The position numbers and the translations under genes are program-made. Below, piece by piece: positions 50,094 through 61,473 of a stretch of 64,000 nt of DNA (its first letter is position 1; each line of letters starts with the position of its first letter). The notes under the pieces were generated by a model. That model ran no database searches and had not been told where the DNA came from. It saw only the letters and a list, made by a program, of their open reading frames with translations. Source of the stretch: Polytrichum commune. Taxonomy: Eukaryota > Streptophyta > Polytrichopsida > Polytrichales > Polytrichaceae. The stretch covers positions 41,874,758 through 41,938,757 of the forward strand of contig OX485805.1 of the NCBI GenBank assembly GCA_950295325.1. Reading direction: 5' to 3'.

Positions 50094-51080
50094 TTACGTT
50101 GGTGCTCTTAAAGGGACATGAACCTCGGATAAGTTATGTCAACATCAGATTGTTTGTACAAGTAAGTTGTTGGCTACTCATAAGCAATGACTTCATTTGT
50201 CCCACACAAGGGGAGAGACGGAATTATCACATACAAGTGTGCCTCTCATTCGTCCAACATGAAAGCCTTGAAATAATATGCAACGTGGAGTTTATTATTT
50301 TTAGTTGATTCGACTCCAGATTTAGCTTCAATACCCTCACACCTTCCCTTTGGTGACACCTATTTTTAATCCTTAAGCCATCAACAAGTGAGTGCAACGG
50401 TGTCATCAAGTAAGTCCTTATTAAAAATGATTAATCATATGCGGCATTTAGTATAAATTAGTACCATTATCCGCTCAACGAGGTGGTGTAAGAAAGTGAT
50501 CCACAAAAGGGGACAACACATTCATTTAATAGAAGATCCTCACTTGTAATAAGATTGATTTTATGGTGATTCTCACTTATCAATCCAACAACAATAGACC
50601 CCCTAGTTGAAAGTAAAGGCTCATTCATTAAGATAACTTTGAGAATTTCTATAGGATGCATATGAATTTATTATTATTATTATTATTGATAAACTCTGCA
50701 TATATTTTCTATTATATGGTTTTTTTAACACTTTAAAAAAAATTATAAAAAAAATTCCAAAGTTAATTAACCTTTGTTTCTTAAAGTGCCGCTTTGAAGC
50801 TTTACTACCTTAGTCCAAATCACGAGAGATGAATCGGCCACCAATTAATAGGGGGTCAAGGTTTTATGTTGGATCTCTCTCTCTCAAAATTTCTTCTCGT
50901 AGTTTGTTTAAAAGTTGGAAGTAAATGTTTGCCCTGAAATGATGGTGATAGATCAATTAAATACCCAAGGAGTGTTTTATTTTTCTATCTATTTGCTCCT
51001 ATTCCAAGGGGCAAGAGGGTTTTTGTTGTATACGAGCAACTTACCTGTCATCATTCCATGTTAAAATTCTACCTCTTATA
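50094..51080. other. Intergenic DNA with decayed MITE arms
   Basis: Segments near 50206-50290 and 50985-51050 resemble arms of the 51081-51325 element. A (TTA)n run lies at about 50671-50690. No gene. Confidence 0.4.
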
Positions 51081-51325
51081 GGGACAGAGGGAGTTTATTG
51101 TATATGAACATACCTCTCATTTATTCAACATAAAAGCGTTGAAATAGTATGCAACCCGGAGATTAATTGTTTTAGTTGATTTGACACCGGAATTAGTTTT
51201 AAAGATTCCAAATTAGTGTAGTGGAGGTCATTGGAGATGAACCAACAACAAATGTACAAGGGGTCAATTTTAATGTTGGATGGATGAGAGGTATGCTCGT
51301 ATACGACAATACCCTCTCTCCATGT
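51081..51325. mobile_element. Foldback MITE, 245 bp, TATA (TA-type) duplication
   Basis: Inverted termini of about 45 bp share an inner catacctctcat motif and the outer g.gagggag-like start. TATA flanks both ends (51077-51080 and 51326-51329). A TA-type duplication would fit Tc1/mariner or Stowaway elements. Related arms are found at 48240-48470 and 50206-50290. Confidence 0.55.
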
Positions 51326-52415
51326 TATAGGTTGAGGTTCAGTCATCTCGTTTGTGTCTTCTTAGACTAATGCGGAGGTCTTTGAAGCTAATTCTGGCAT
51401 CAAATTATGTACAATACTAGCCTCCAGTCTACATAATATTTCAACTTCTATCATAAATTGTAATCCTAAGACATATTTCAACAAATTGTTATTGAATAGT
51501 TCATTTATTTTAAAATTATAATTATAATAGTGGAATATATTAATATATAATTTTCTCAAAATTTTCAAACCAATGATAAATTTTAAAATTCTACAAGTTT
51601 CTAAATAATGTAACAAATGCCGAAAACTGCCATTGTTCTACAGTAGTTGTTGGATAAAAATAAGAGGTTTGTTTACATGTTCACACCACGCCAACGACAT
51701 TGCACTTGCAAGCAAGGTGACCCTTTCTTCAATGTCCAATGATTTGACACAATATATATATGCGCGAATCCCAAGTAGATGTTTCTGAAATTCGATTGAA
51801 TTGAGTAGTTTGAATGTGTGAATGTTCGAGACAATCGGACTTATCCATGATTCTGGTGAATCCAACACTGTAGTTCTACAGTGCTACAATGTAGGTAGTA
51901 TCTAGTAATGAAATGAAATAGATTAAAAATCTAGGAAGCCAAAAGGCTCATGAGAACTAAATATACATCACGACGATGTCAAACCGGCTAATTCCCTATA
52001 GTGACGGAGTGCAGTAGCTTCCATGAGATAGAATTTAATGTTGACTTATGGTCGAATTGAAAGAAAGACCTGTGACTCCCTAATATTACATTCTCAATGA
52101 AGTGATCGAAACTTATATTCAATGGAAATATATACACACTACCAGCCTACGCGGTTTCAGTGACACAACATGTAAACTACCTTTGAAGTTGCTATGGACG
52201 AAGGTAACTATCAGTTGCATGAGACACACATCACCAGCTTGGCTGACGAGGGATGATGTAAATGCAAGTGCACATTAAATTACATTCTACAAGAACATAA
52301 TGTCCGATGCAACTGATTAGTGTGTCACAAACTTCATTTCTGGAGAGGTGTAATTATGTACACTACATTCAACAAGACATGACATAAAATGGTAATTAAT
52401 GACAAAGCTTGTCCG
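51326..52415. other. Intergenic DNA, no gene seen
   Basis: Very AT-rich to about 51650, then mixed. Frames at 51362-51616 and 51638-51868 (minus) are not protein-like. No RNA gene or inverted repeats noticed. Confidence 0.45.
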
Positions 52416-52630
52416 GTACTGCACCCGGGAAGTTTTTGGGGATAGTCAATCAAGATCCTAGCGATTCTAGATATAGCCGGTTACATGTTGGCATCTTCCA
52501 GTTTTGCTTTATTCATTTGAGGTAAATTCTATAGATTCTTCTAAAGTGATTGGTAATTCTCTTGAAGTCTCCAAATTTGACCGGTTCATCTGCAACTTCA
52601 ACTGATAGGTCTCCCTGGACAGTGGTCAGG
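52416..52630 (+). repeat. Diverged relative of the 56037-56259 element
   Basis: It is collinear with 56037-56240. Shared landmarks are gagatcctag or agatcctag, ccggttacatgttg.catc, tttattcattt or tttattgaatt, ctctaaa.tgatcggtaa and ccggttcatctg. The ends have decayed. Confidence 0.6.
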
Positions 52631-53488
52631 TGCAACCTACAAAATTGTGGCCATCTCAAGTCATGAAGTTTGAGATGTATGGCTTTCAAATTGGAGTTAC
52701 TGTGGGAAATGTGCAATATTCATGAAACCTCACAATGTGAAGTTCATAAAGTATCAATATGGAACTGCTCTCAAAGGTGACTTCTGTGCGAACTCTTCTC
52801 ATGTGTTTACAATATAGGTGGGCTCCATGGCTACAAACACTTAAGTCAAACTGTGAGGCGACACTCGAGAAATCCCGGCAGGATATTAATGATGCGTGCC
52901 ATATCTTATTATACCAAAATTCATAAACCCCTGTGTCCTTTCAGTACAAGAAAAGGGAATGGGGCGAAGTGCAGAACAGCACATACTTTAACAATTTATG
53001 TGTGCATTTACAGGTTTCACACGACAGTAAATTACACCAGGCTTATACATACACCATTCACAAAAAAAACCTCTGCCAATGGAAATTGAACACGCATGAC
53101 GATTTCACAATTTGGAGTGCGGATTGCATGTCTATTGAACTTCAAAAATTGTATGGAAATTGGATCCTTGTCCACAAACAGGTGAGAACAAGACCTTCAT
53201 AGGCCGTACAAAATTGGGAAAAACTCCAAATCCAAAACGTACAGATAGGGGTCTCGCTAGGCTGAATTTCGAAGAAAAATTGGGTCATTCACTCTGAAAT
53301 CCCTGGAAAATGTCAACACAAACGACTTCTCTAGGTGATATGCACTTCAGATCTTCGCAGTCGCACTTGCAGATGTAGGATGGGCCATGGGATTTCGTAG
53401 TCCACTGCCTCATCAAGCGGAGACAGAGAAGGTTCCGCGTCCTACTCAGATCGTAAGGCCACCCCTCTTCTCGTTGCCTCCGTTACTG

Positions 53489-54652
53489 TCACGTACAGAG
53501 CTCCATCCGCGCAGATAGCCCCGGCACCTCCTTTCCTAAGCGTCCCTTCTCCACTACCTCGGTGTCATGCTCTGGATGCAAGAGGTCCACAAACAAGCTC
53601 TTCGGGAAAATGGTCTTTGGTGTGGTGCGCACCTCCACAACGCGCACCTGCATCACAAAAGCATATGAACTCCACTGAAAATTAACGGTGCTCACCTCCC
53701 CTCACACCCCAACATTCTCACAAGCACAACAGAAAACCTGCGCAAGTGCGCAAACCTCCGGAAAATCTCTTTCCAAGGGACTCACCTCCTCACACTCATC
53801 ATTTGCTTCCGGGCAGTCCTCAACGATATTCGACAATCTCGAGCTTGAACCTGCTCACGCACGCCCCTTCCCCATCAAGATTTTATCCCAAATAGGCACC
53901 TGCACCTGCCATTCAACATTATGTCTCCCCACAGTACAATCTGATTCACAAGGTCCTCTTCATAATTGCAAACCAATACTTAAGTGGTGTATGCCAAGGC
54001 CTGTAATGGCCACGTACATACCTGGCGCCATAACTTGGCACAATTAATCAAGAAATGCACCCAACTCTAGAATTCTGCACCCGTTATTCAACTTTACGAT
54101 GGATGTCTCCCACCAGTAAAATCTCATTGACAGAGCGTGCTTCCCTAATTAAACACCTGTATTTGACTGGTATATGGCAAGGGTTCTACTGAATGGCCGC
54201 TACAAACATCTGTGTTGTAATGAAGGTGGACTATGTAATTCAGATTCCTTCATGAATCCAGGCCCTATACTTAACACAATTCGTCAATAATTTGACCCGT
54301 ACAGGCACAATTAAAATCCACAATTGACCATAACGCTTGATGGCAAGCCACACAAAATATGCATCGTCGCAACATGGAAAGCCTACTACAGACAATTATT
54401 CACTTCAGTGCCCTTGAAGGCATGCTATCTACCCAAACAAAAATTTGTCAATCCAGTGGGTAATAAAATCCGTGCTTGCCGCCCTGAATGATTAGCTCAA
54501 ACCCGAAACTCGACATTTGTGCTCAATCACGATTCATGCAATCACACGCCTGCACGAAGGATTATCAATTCTGCAATTATGGTGCAAACCACATGAATAC
54601 TCACTTTCTCCACAGCAGAAGTCCTCCCCGGTGCAGTATGCCGCCTTTGCAT
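53489..54652 (-). pseudogene. Possible small 3-exon gene broken by one in-frame TGA
   Basis: In a GC-richer island three minus-strand exons join in phase 0 with good splice sites. Exon 1 is 54652-54605 (16 codons from ATG; donor GTGAGT). Exon 2 is 53899-53786 (38 codons; acceptor CAG; donor GTGAGT). Exon 3 is 53647-53489 (52 codons and stop; acceptor GCAG). The joined 106-codon frame has a VPIWDKILMG block, an acidic EDCPEANDECEE stretch and a KSLFVDLLHPEHDTE block. A single TGA (53857-53855) interrupts exon 2 after GKGRA. It lies in GCGTGA, so a CGA to TGA change at a CpG would explain it. An alternative acceptor at 53851 would skip the stop but breaks the phase. The product is not recognised. 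It may be a recent pseudogene, a truncated gene or a wrong model. Confidence 0.35.
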
Positions 54653-55591
54653 CACATTGCCTCCAGCAAGCGTGGATACTTCCAATTATGTGGCCCCAAA
54701 CCAAAACGACAAATCCCAGTACAATACATTGGCCGCATTTGTAGGATTTCTGAAAAACAACCCAAAAACTTTACCAAACTCCGCATTGCAAACACCACCT
54801 GCTCTCCAACCCCATATGCTTCTCCGAATGTGGCGTTTGGAGCCCCATCCCATATTTGAGTGTGGGTAACTCTGTACATGTCCTCGAAATGTTTGGAGAG
54901 GTCAGTACACGCCAAAGAACGAAGACCGGGAGCGCCAAGCATTGCCACCGACGGCATCCATTCAGAGGTTCGAGTTGATCGGCTAGCTCATGACGTCTGG
55001 AGAGTAGCCATTCTCAAGAATGCGTGTGGGAGTAGCCGCCGGTGATGCTGGAGGTGAGCCCTTCCCCACTTCCAATCTCAATGCCTCCACTGAGGCAATT
55101 CAATCTGCAATCCGGTCTCGCATTTTGTCATGATCTCTGCGGCACTCACCCCGCCAGAAGGAAAATTAATTCATCTGCACGAATTCATTACAAAAGGGGA
55201 GTTCATGCCGAATCATGCTTCACTGGTATTACGAGGCAGTCCACGATTGAAATCACAAGGACTGAAACAAGGCTGCCCATGTAAGAAGGTTCAAAATCAC
55301 TTCACATCCATGTGCTAGGCATGGGAGGTTACTTGCTTGTTGTCCATGGCAACCAAGTTTATATAATGCACATTATGAAATGTTCATTGTCACTCAGAGT
55401 TGCACACTCTAGATTAGTTTGCTATTGTAATGTCCAAGGTTAGTCACAACCACCCCTGACATAGAGCCTGCATGCTGGTAGTGAGGGGACATTCCAACAA
55501 AAAGTGTGCCTCATTCTCAATTACATTATAAGAGTAGAAGCATAACAAGTTTTCAATATTGAAGAATGTTATGGTATTACAAGATAACTTA
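54653..55591. other. GC-richer flank, possible promoter of the 53.5-54.7 kb gene
   Basis: If the minus-strand gene at 53489-54652 is real, this is its upstream region. An open frame at 54652-54957 (minus, 101 codons) reads through it and is not recognised. The rest, to 55591, has no gene-like frame. Confidence 0.35.
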
Positions 55592-55991
55592 GGGTTGGTT
55601 TAGACTATGGTGAAGAAGTGCACCGGTCAAGTATTTTAGGGGAATGGAACAATATGATTGGCTACAAAATGGGTTCTTCACCATCCAGGGTTTACACTAT
55701 AGCCAAGACTTCTCTGGTGAAAACGCCAAGCATGGACGAAAAATATGACACGGTTGTCAGCATGGCAACACTTTTTGCTAGAGTTCTTTGGAGGTCAAGT
55801 TTCTTGGACAACCTCAAATCCTCAGACAAGAAACTTGACCTTCAAAGAACTCCAACTTAAGGTTTTTTTTGTTTTTTTTGTTTTTTTTTCAATCTTGTCC
55901 ACCATACCAACTATCGCCTCAAATAACCTTGTTTCGGGTTGACATTCTTGACCAACCAATGCACTTCTTCACCGTAGTCTAAACCGGCTTT
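55592..55991. mobile_element. Harbinger-like MITE, 400 bp, TTA duplication
   Basis: The ends are gggttggtttagactatgg and the complement of aagccggtttagactacgg, continuing tgaagaagtgca on both arms. TTA flanks at 55589-55591 and 55992-55994. A palindromic 'gataact' also flanks both sides. A T-run lies near 55861-55890. Confidence 0.75.
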
Positions 55992-56036
55992 TAGTTATCT
56001 CCTAATTGAAAGCCAAGGACTTAACTCTGGTACAGT

Positions 56037-56259
56037 GATCGGGGAGATTGTTTGGGCATAATCGGTTGAGATCCTAGTGTTTGCAAGTTTAACCGGTTAC
56101 ATGTTGACATCCTTCGGTTTTCCTTTATTGAATTGGGGTATATTCCATAAATTCCTCTAAAATGATCGGTAACTTTTCCTGCAGTCTTGATGAACTTCAA
56201 CCGGTTATTTCTCAACTCAACCGGTTCATCTGTAATTAACTGCCTGTTCTCCCCGATCA
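56037..56259. mobile_element. Small inverted-repeat element with TGATCGGGGAGA termini
   Basis: Perfect 12-bp inverted termini TGATCGGGGAGA (56037-56048) and TCTCCCCGATCA (56248-56259) bound 223 bp rich in 'aaccggtt' motifs. A one-ended fragment of the same element is at 58117-58165, and a diverged copy is at 52416-52630. The superfamily is not clear. The flanks CAG/TAG do not match cleanly. Confidence 0.65.
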
Positions 56260-56622
56260 TAGCGACCAACAACTCCCTCCAATTTAGGACTCTATAAAGC
56301 ATGGAGAATCTCCTGCAGTGGATACATTTATGGAGGCTATTGTGACTTGGAAGAAACTCCACACAAATTATAACCCTAGTGATAAAAGTTATCCCACTGT
56401 AAGCAAATGAGTTGACAAGTTAGGCGTCCTAGAAAAAAAATCGCAAAAGAACATACCCGACATCCACCCAACCTAAAATCCCTGAAATAGTGTGCATCCC
56501 CAATGCTACTATTTTCAGTTGGTCGGACACCGGAAATGTTTTCAAAGACCTTGAATTAGTCTAGTTCTAAGGCATTTGAGACGAATCGGGAACAAACTTA
56601 TAGGGGGTCCAAAGAGGGAAAC

Positions 56623-56830
56623 ACAGGTCCAAGATGACCTTAAACTACCGGATGATGGTGGAGAGATACCCAAATCTCAAGGAAGAGGTTGGCGGTTCGA
56701 ATCCCGGCTGTGAAATCTCCTCTCTACTTGACGGAAAACTTGCCAGGTGGTCAACTGCCTCCTGTGCTTTGGCGTTGGCCTATCTGCCTTCTGTCTCAAA
56801 GAAGAAACAAAAGAAGGAAACACATCTTGA
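56623..56830 (+). mobile_element. tRNA-related SINE-like repeat with B box
   Basis: It contains an exact polymerase III B-box match, GGTTCGAATCC, at 56694-56704, followed by a conserved ggctgtgaaatctcctctct block and an A-rich end (aaagaagaaacaaaagaag). A decayed copy is at 11416-11530. A clear A box was not found, so tRNA ancestry is inferred from the B box alone. An open frame of 71 codons runs through it but is probably incidental. Confidence 0.5.
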
Positions 56831-56925
56831 AGAAGACAAGAATTTGTGAGGATTTCATCATCACGAACACTCATGTCTCCAAATTCACATAATTCCGCAC
56901 GTTGAGAAGGGTGTTTCCTAGAATG

Positions 56926-57001
56926 AAGCCTTTGGACACTTTCTCTTGGGCTCTCACATTTTCATGGTCACGGCATTTCGCTCGTGTGTGTGAAGTGGCC
57001 C
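56926..57001 (+). mobile_element. Right-end fragment of family A MITE
   Basis: About 76 bp match 10911-10988: cctttggacactttctcttg, ggctctca, atttcatggtcacgg and gtgtgaagtggccc. It is followed by TTA. The left part of the element is missing. Confidence 0.75.
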
Positions 57002-57428
57002 TTACGTATTCAACCAAACTCAGTGGCACCAGAACACTCGTAGTTTCCTCATGGATAATCCATTGCGACCTGCTTCTAACTTAAGAAGATTTGTGAGTCG
57101 AGCTTTTCCTCTTCACTTCATTTTGTATCGTACATTCTGTGAAATAAAACTGTGCGAAAGGTCGATATACTTTCTATTTGGCTTGCACAAAAATTATGTT
57201 GGAGGTGGTTTTGAACCTCAGGTTTCCTTTCACTGGTATCTTACATACTGAAAACGTATGTAATAGCATCATCCTTCAAACAAAATTCGTTCGATATCTC
57301 ATGAAATGTATCTAATACTCCGCAATCCATAGAGTGAAAGTAAGAAACTCTCCATATACGGCCAGCCATGTGATGATACTCTTTAGAATCATGCTAGATC
57401 ACAACATCTAAATCACATCTGTAGGTAG

Positions 57429-58078
57429 ACATTAAACACCCCCACACGAACTTTCAGAGGTGTTAGATCCGGGTTGGGGCAACCTTTCAGGGAAATTTTT
57501 GAACCCGACTGAAAATTGTTGCCCATCCCGCCCCGCCCGGCTTCGACAAAAACTTTGCCCTTGCATTCTTGAAGGCTGCTTGACTACAAATCCCATATTG
57601 AGTGCACTTCGCCTTCAACGTCTAAAATCCAATATATATATGTGCACTTCCAATTAATCAATAAGCAATAGATTGGGATTTCATTCCGGAGGTGAAACCG
57701 TCAATGAAGCACGTAATCAACTTGGAGGTCAAAAACATTACAAAATCCTCATTAACATTGAGGTTAGAATTTTTGTGACGCACCATTCGAAATTGTCTTT
57801 GTCATTCTAAAATGACACTTAAATTTAGTGCGCTAATTCAATATGTATATTTTATAATAGTTTAGATTGTTCCGTCTATTTTAAGACTTTGAAGGTGAAG
57901 TGCACTCAATATGGGATTTGTAATCAAGCGGCCTTCAAGAATGCAAGGGCAATGTTTTTGTCGAAGTTGGGCGAGGTAGGGCACACAATAGTTTTTGGTC
58001 GGGTTCAAAAATTTCCCTCAAAGGCTGCCCCAGCCCGGATCTGACACCCCCGAAAGTTCGTGCGGGAGTGTCTAACAT
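57429..58078. mobile_element. Foldback element with terminal repeats of about 200 bp
   Basis: The arm at 57429-57632 is inverted at about 57881-58078, with arms largely alike: acgaactttc, agatccgggttgggg, gaaatttttgaacccga, cttgcattcttgaaggc and aatcccatattgagtgcact. About 250 bp separate them. Long terminal repeats suggest a Mutator-like non-autonomous element, but a 9-bp target duplication was not found. The transcript would fold into a long double strand. Confidence 0.75.
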
Positions 58079-58116
58079 CCACCGTAAATTGCTTGTTGTC
58101 TGCATCACTTTGACAT

Positions 58117-58165
58117 ATGATCGGGGAGAACCGGTAGTTAGTTACAAATGAAACCGTTGAGTTTG
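58117..58165 (-). repeat. Fragment of the TGATCGGGGAGA element
   Basis: It starts atgatcggggagaac and matches the right end of the 56037-56259 element for about 48 bp in inverted orientation. Confidence 0.6.
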
Positions 58166-58518
58166 AGTGCACATGTTGTCAATCTGAAGTTGTCTAACTC
58201 CAATCCATCCATCTTCAACTAGGAATTGTCTAGCTCCCATCATCCTCTGCTTACACACTGGCACATGTGGTTAGAATTTTCAATCATCCATCAATATTTG
58301 TAGTTACTTTACATTATGGGATCAACGTAATTGAAATGCCCGTTCGACCCACCCTTGATATTATGCCCACTGGGTTGCCAAATACATTTTATGTGCACAT
58401 GCATGATAATATTTTTTTGTGCCAGCAGATTTGAGTGACCTCATATTTTGCATACATTTCGAACTGGAATGTTTCAGTTTTATTTGTTCACAACTCGACA
58501 CCAAATATAGTTCTGGAT

Positions 58519-58900
58519 AGCTACACTAAATATGATATTGTATGTGTCATATGGTATTGTATGTCACTATTGTAACTTTTCCGATGACACTTCTTGTAAA
58601 TTAGTGAACAAATATTATCATGGACGATGGATGAGTTCATCCATTGGCCAACACCCTACCCTCTCTTGTCAGCAACTTGTGATGAAATATTGTCATGGAT
58701 GATTGAAAGTTGGATGAGAAATCACTTGGTAAGTGATAATAATTGCAACACTGTAAATACACAATCCCCCCAAAATTACGAGGAATGACAATTAATGTCG
58801 GGTTAACATTTAGTGTTGGTGACACTGCACCGCGGTTTCCAATTAGTATTGAGCAAGACAATTAGAATCGGTGACACTTAATGACATGTTTAGTGTAGTG
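58519..58900. mobile_element. CACTA-like MITE, about 380 bp
   Basis: The ends are CTACACTAAATATG (the leading CA has changed to AG) and TTTAGTGTAGTG. It is collinear and highly similar to 26126-26526 along its whole length. Confidence 0.78.
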
Positions 58901-59040
58901 GCAATGTGAGATATTTTTTCGTATGCATGAAAAATGTGAGTAAAGAATTCTGTAGTTATGTTGGGTGCTTTGTAGAATGAATTAAAAAGAGGTAAGCTAA
59001 CATTGGCTTCTGAAGCAACCAAAAGAATGTGCTCTTGAAA

Positions 59041-59112
59041 CGCCGCTGCCGGGGATCGAACCCGGGTCACCCGCGTGACAGGCGGGAATACTTACCACTA
59101 TACTACAACGAC
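59041..59112 (-). tRNA. tRNA-Asp (anticodon GTC)
   Basis: A 72-nt cloverleaf with no intron. The acceptor stem GTCGTTG pairs with CAGCGGC (two G-U pairs), followed by discriminator G. The D arm carries TAGTATAGTGGTAAG, the A box. The anticodon GTC lies at 59079-59077 in CCTGTCACG. The T arm GGGTTCGATCCCC contains the B box. It is nearly identical to plant nuclear tRNA-Asp genes. CCA is not encoded, as expected for eukaryotes. A TTTT polymerase III stop lies a short way downstream on the minus strand (about 59021-59024). Confidence 0.97.
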
Positions 59113-59387
59113 ACGTGTCTAGCTCACACTGGTTGTGGACATGCACACTTTGAACACGATACACAAATGTACAAATTGATGTACTGTGAAATACAAAAAT
59201 TGTATTGATATCCAAATTTATTTCCTAATTGTTTTGTTATGCTCACAGCTAATATTTGAAATTAGGTTTAAGAGCACGCTGCACTACCTAATAACCTTCT
59301 CCTATGCCAAAACGATTTACCTGGAGGAAACAAAACAAAGGGATGATGTCATTACATAACTAATGTATTCTATGGTCACATTATTCC

Positions 59388-59539
59388 ATAACATTACTCA
59401 GCGACATGGGCCCTCATTATATAAAGTGGGATGCTGCAAGTCCAGCTTGAATTTGAGTCTCCCAGGGCAGCTTTTCAAGCATCTTATTATTGTATTATAA
59501 GGGCCCACAGAATAAGAGCTAAACACTGAGTAATGTTAT
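59388..59539. mobile_element. MITE of 152 bp with ATAACATTACTCAG termini
   Basis: The inverted termini ATAACATTACTCAG (59388-59401) and CTGAGTAATGTTAT (59526-59539) are perfect. A second paired block of GGGCCCT..TTATA follows inside. No target duplication is evident, so the superfamily is not assigned. Confidence 0.65.
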
Positions 59540-61227
59540 CTCAAGTACAAAGTTGTGATTACACTAGTGCAAAGGAGGAGTGCTCTTGAAGGAGATTGCT
59601 ATATGTTTGTCGTTGCCTTGCATTTCTCAAGCATTGGTAACATTTCCCAAAGTTGAATGACTAACTCACTTGGGAGGTTTATTTTTTTACTCGCTACATA
59701 CAACTATCCGCATTTTAATTTTAATTCACATGCAAGTGAAAATTCATTTTCCATGATGCGCATGGTTAAATGAACTAGCAACCAATAGGAGATTCCTTTA
59801 TTTTTTCCAAACCCGATCTCATAATGAGCATACATATCAAAATCACTCTTGGATGATATCAACGATTGTAATGCCAATCCAATCACTTTGGCCTTATTCA
59901 CAAACTTAGAGGTCCATCAAGTTTCTCTACCACAGACCATAGCTTTAACAAACAAGCCCCAATCAACCAATTCACATTCATACATGTTATAGTTTTACAT
60001 TGGAATTTCAACAATTAACCTCAAAATTACAAACAAAGAGTCACTCATGAATTACTTGACCGTCAAGTAAGATTGCAATTACATTGTGTGATTGTATTCA
60101 AACACAATTGAGACTCCCCCCCCCCCCCCCATCAAAAAGACTTAATATTCAGCTCACAAGAAGAAGCACTATACTCAAAATGGAATGGCATCAAATACGC
60201 ACACCCCACAGATCACCCATCATGTCAAAAGCCATACATTGGGCAAGAATGGTAGCAAAGTATAATCCCCACAATATCACAATAATGACACTAAATCACA
60301 AAGATTGGACACCTTCAAAACTAACACTCTACAATCATCAAGACATACACACTATTGCTACAATCCCACCAACACCCCCACAATGGCCAACCTACCACAA
60401 CCAACCCGAAACGGCCCTCACCGCACTTGTATGCGAACACAACTGAGATTTCCCACCCACCCACCACTTCTTTGCAACAAAACCACAACAAATCATATAG
60501 GAAGTCCACAATCTAACAATCCCCACACACAACCCAACCCGCACCATCAAACCCTACAAAATCAATCCCTCAAACTCGTAAAATTTCCCCTCAATACACC
60601 AATTACTACAACAACTCCCTCCCTACCACAAGAATTCCACAAGCACCCCCCCTGTGAGGCCAAATCCACCACCCTTAAGCGTCCTAGTCCGGGTGATGAC
60701 TTTGAGAATCACATTTATCTATTACAACATTGAATCATGTGCAAGGTAATTTTCATGTTCAAATGAACATGTATTGTCTCACTCATTGTACTTTATTAAT
60801 GTTGGTCTCTTGGTTTGTGCTAGAGTTGGCTTTCTCAAGAGTCCAACCCGCGGCTTTAGCCGCACACGCCCTTACGGACATTCCCCTCACTCTTTTGATC
60901 TTCACCCCATTTTTCTTGCCATTGCAAGAGTCCTTCACATTCTCCATTAATGATGCAAGTAAGTTATTTTGAACGATAGATGCAAGTGTTGAAAAACACT
61001 TTACTCTATAGTCAATGTTACGTACAATCACATGAGACTTCCACACACCTTGCCTATCCTATTGAGCTTAACACTTGTCTAATAACTATTTAATTCTACG
61101 ATTGGTCTAACACCCTATTGGATAGTTTAGTGGCAACCTCCACACAATCTTAGCCTTAGCTTGCTAAACCTACCAATTGTCTAAGTAACCATTGGTACAA
61201 CCCACGCCTAGTTACCGGCAGCCCCTT
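59540..61227. other. Intergenic DNA, C-rich and AC-rich strand, no gene seen
   Basis: Overlapping plus-strand frames (60084-60446, 60305-60733) reflect low-T, AC-rich composition. They show no domain and are not accepted as genes. Confidence 0.5.
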
Positions 61228-61473
61228 GATTAATCCGGCTGCCAAGCAACTTAGTTCTTCCCAGGGCCAGCAGCTTACTCCTTCGGCTGCCCAGCAGCTT
61301 AGTTCTGCCCAGGGTCCAGCAGCTTACTCCTTCGGCTGCCCAGCAGCTTAGTTCTGCCCAAGGTCCAACAGCTTACTCCTTCGGCTACCCAGCAGCTTAG
61401 TTCTGTCCAGGGCCAACAACTTACTCCTTCGGCTGCCTAGCAGCTTAGTTCTGCCCAAGGTCCTAGTGACTAT
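61228..61473. repeat. Minisatellite, 48-49 bp unit, about 4.5 copies
   Basis: The block cttactccttcggctgcc recurs at 61274, 61323, 61372 and 61420, each followed by cagcagcttagttctgccca. The period is 49, 49 and 48 bp. The unit is not a multiple of three and includes TAG, so it is non-coding. A decayed first unit starts near 61228. Confidence 0.9.

Noticed and set aside
53855-53857. TGA as a selenocysteine codon
   Set aside because: Land plants are not known to use selenocysteine and no SECIS-like structure was seen; a CpG transition is simpler.
60084-60733. Overlapping plus-strand frames of 120 and 142 codons
   Set aside because: The Thr/Pro/Asn/His-rich composition follows from an AC-rich strand; no domain.
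61228-61473. CRISPR array
   Set aside because: The repeats are contiguous without unique spacers, in a plant nuclear context; it is a minisatellite.
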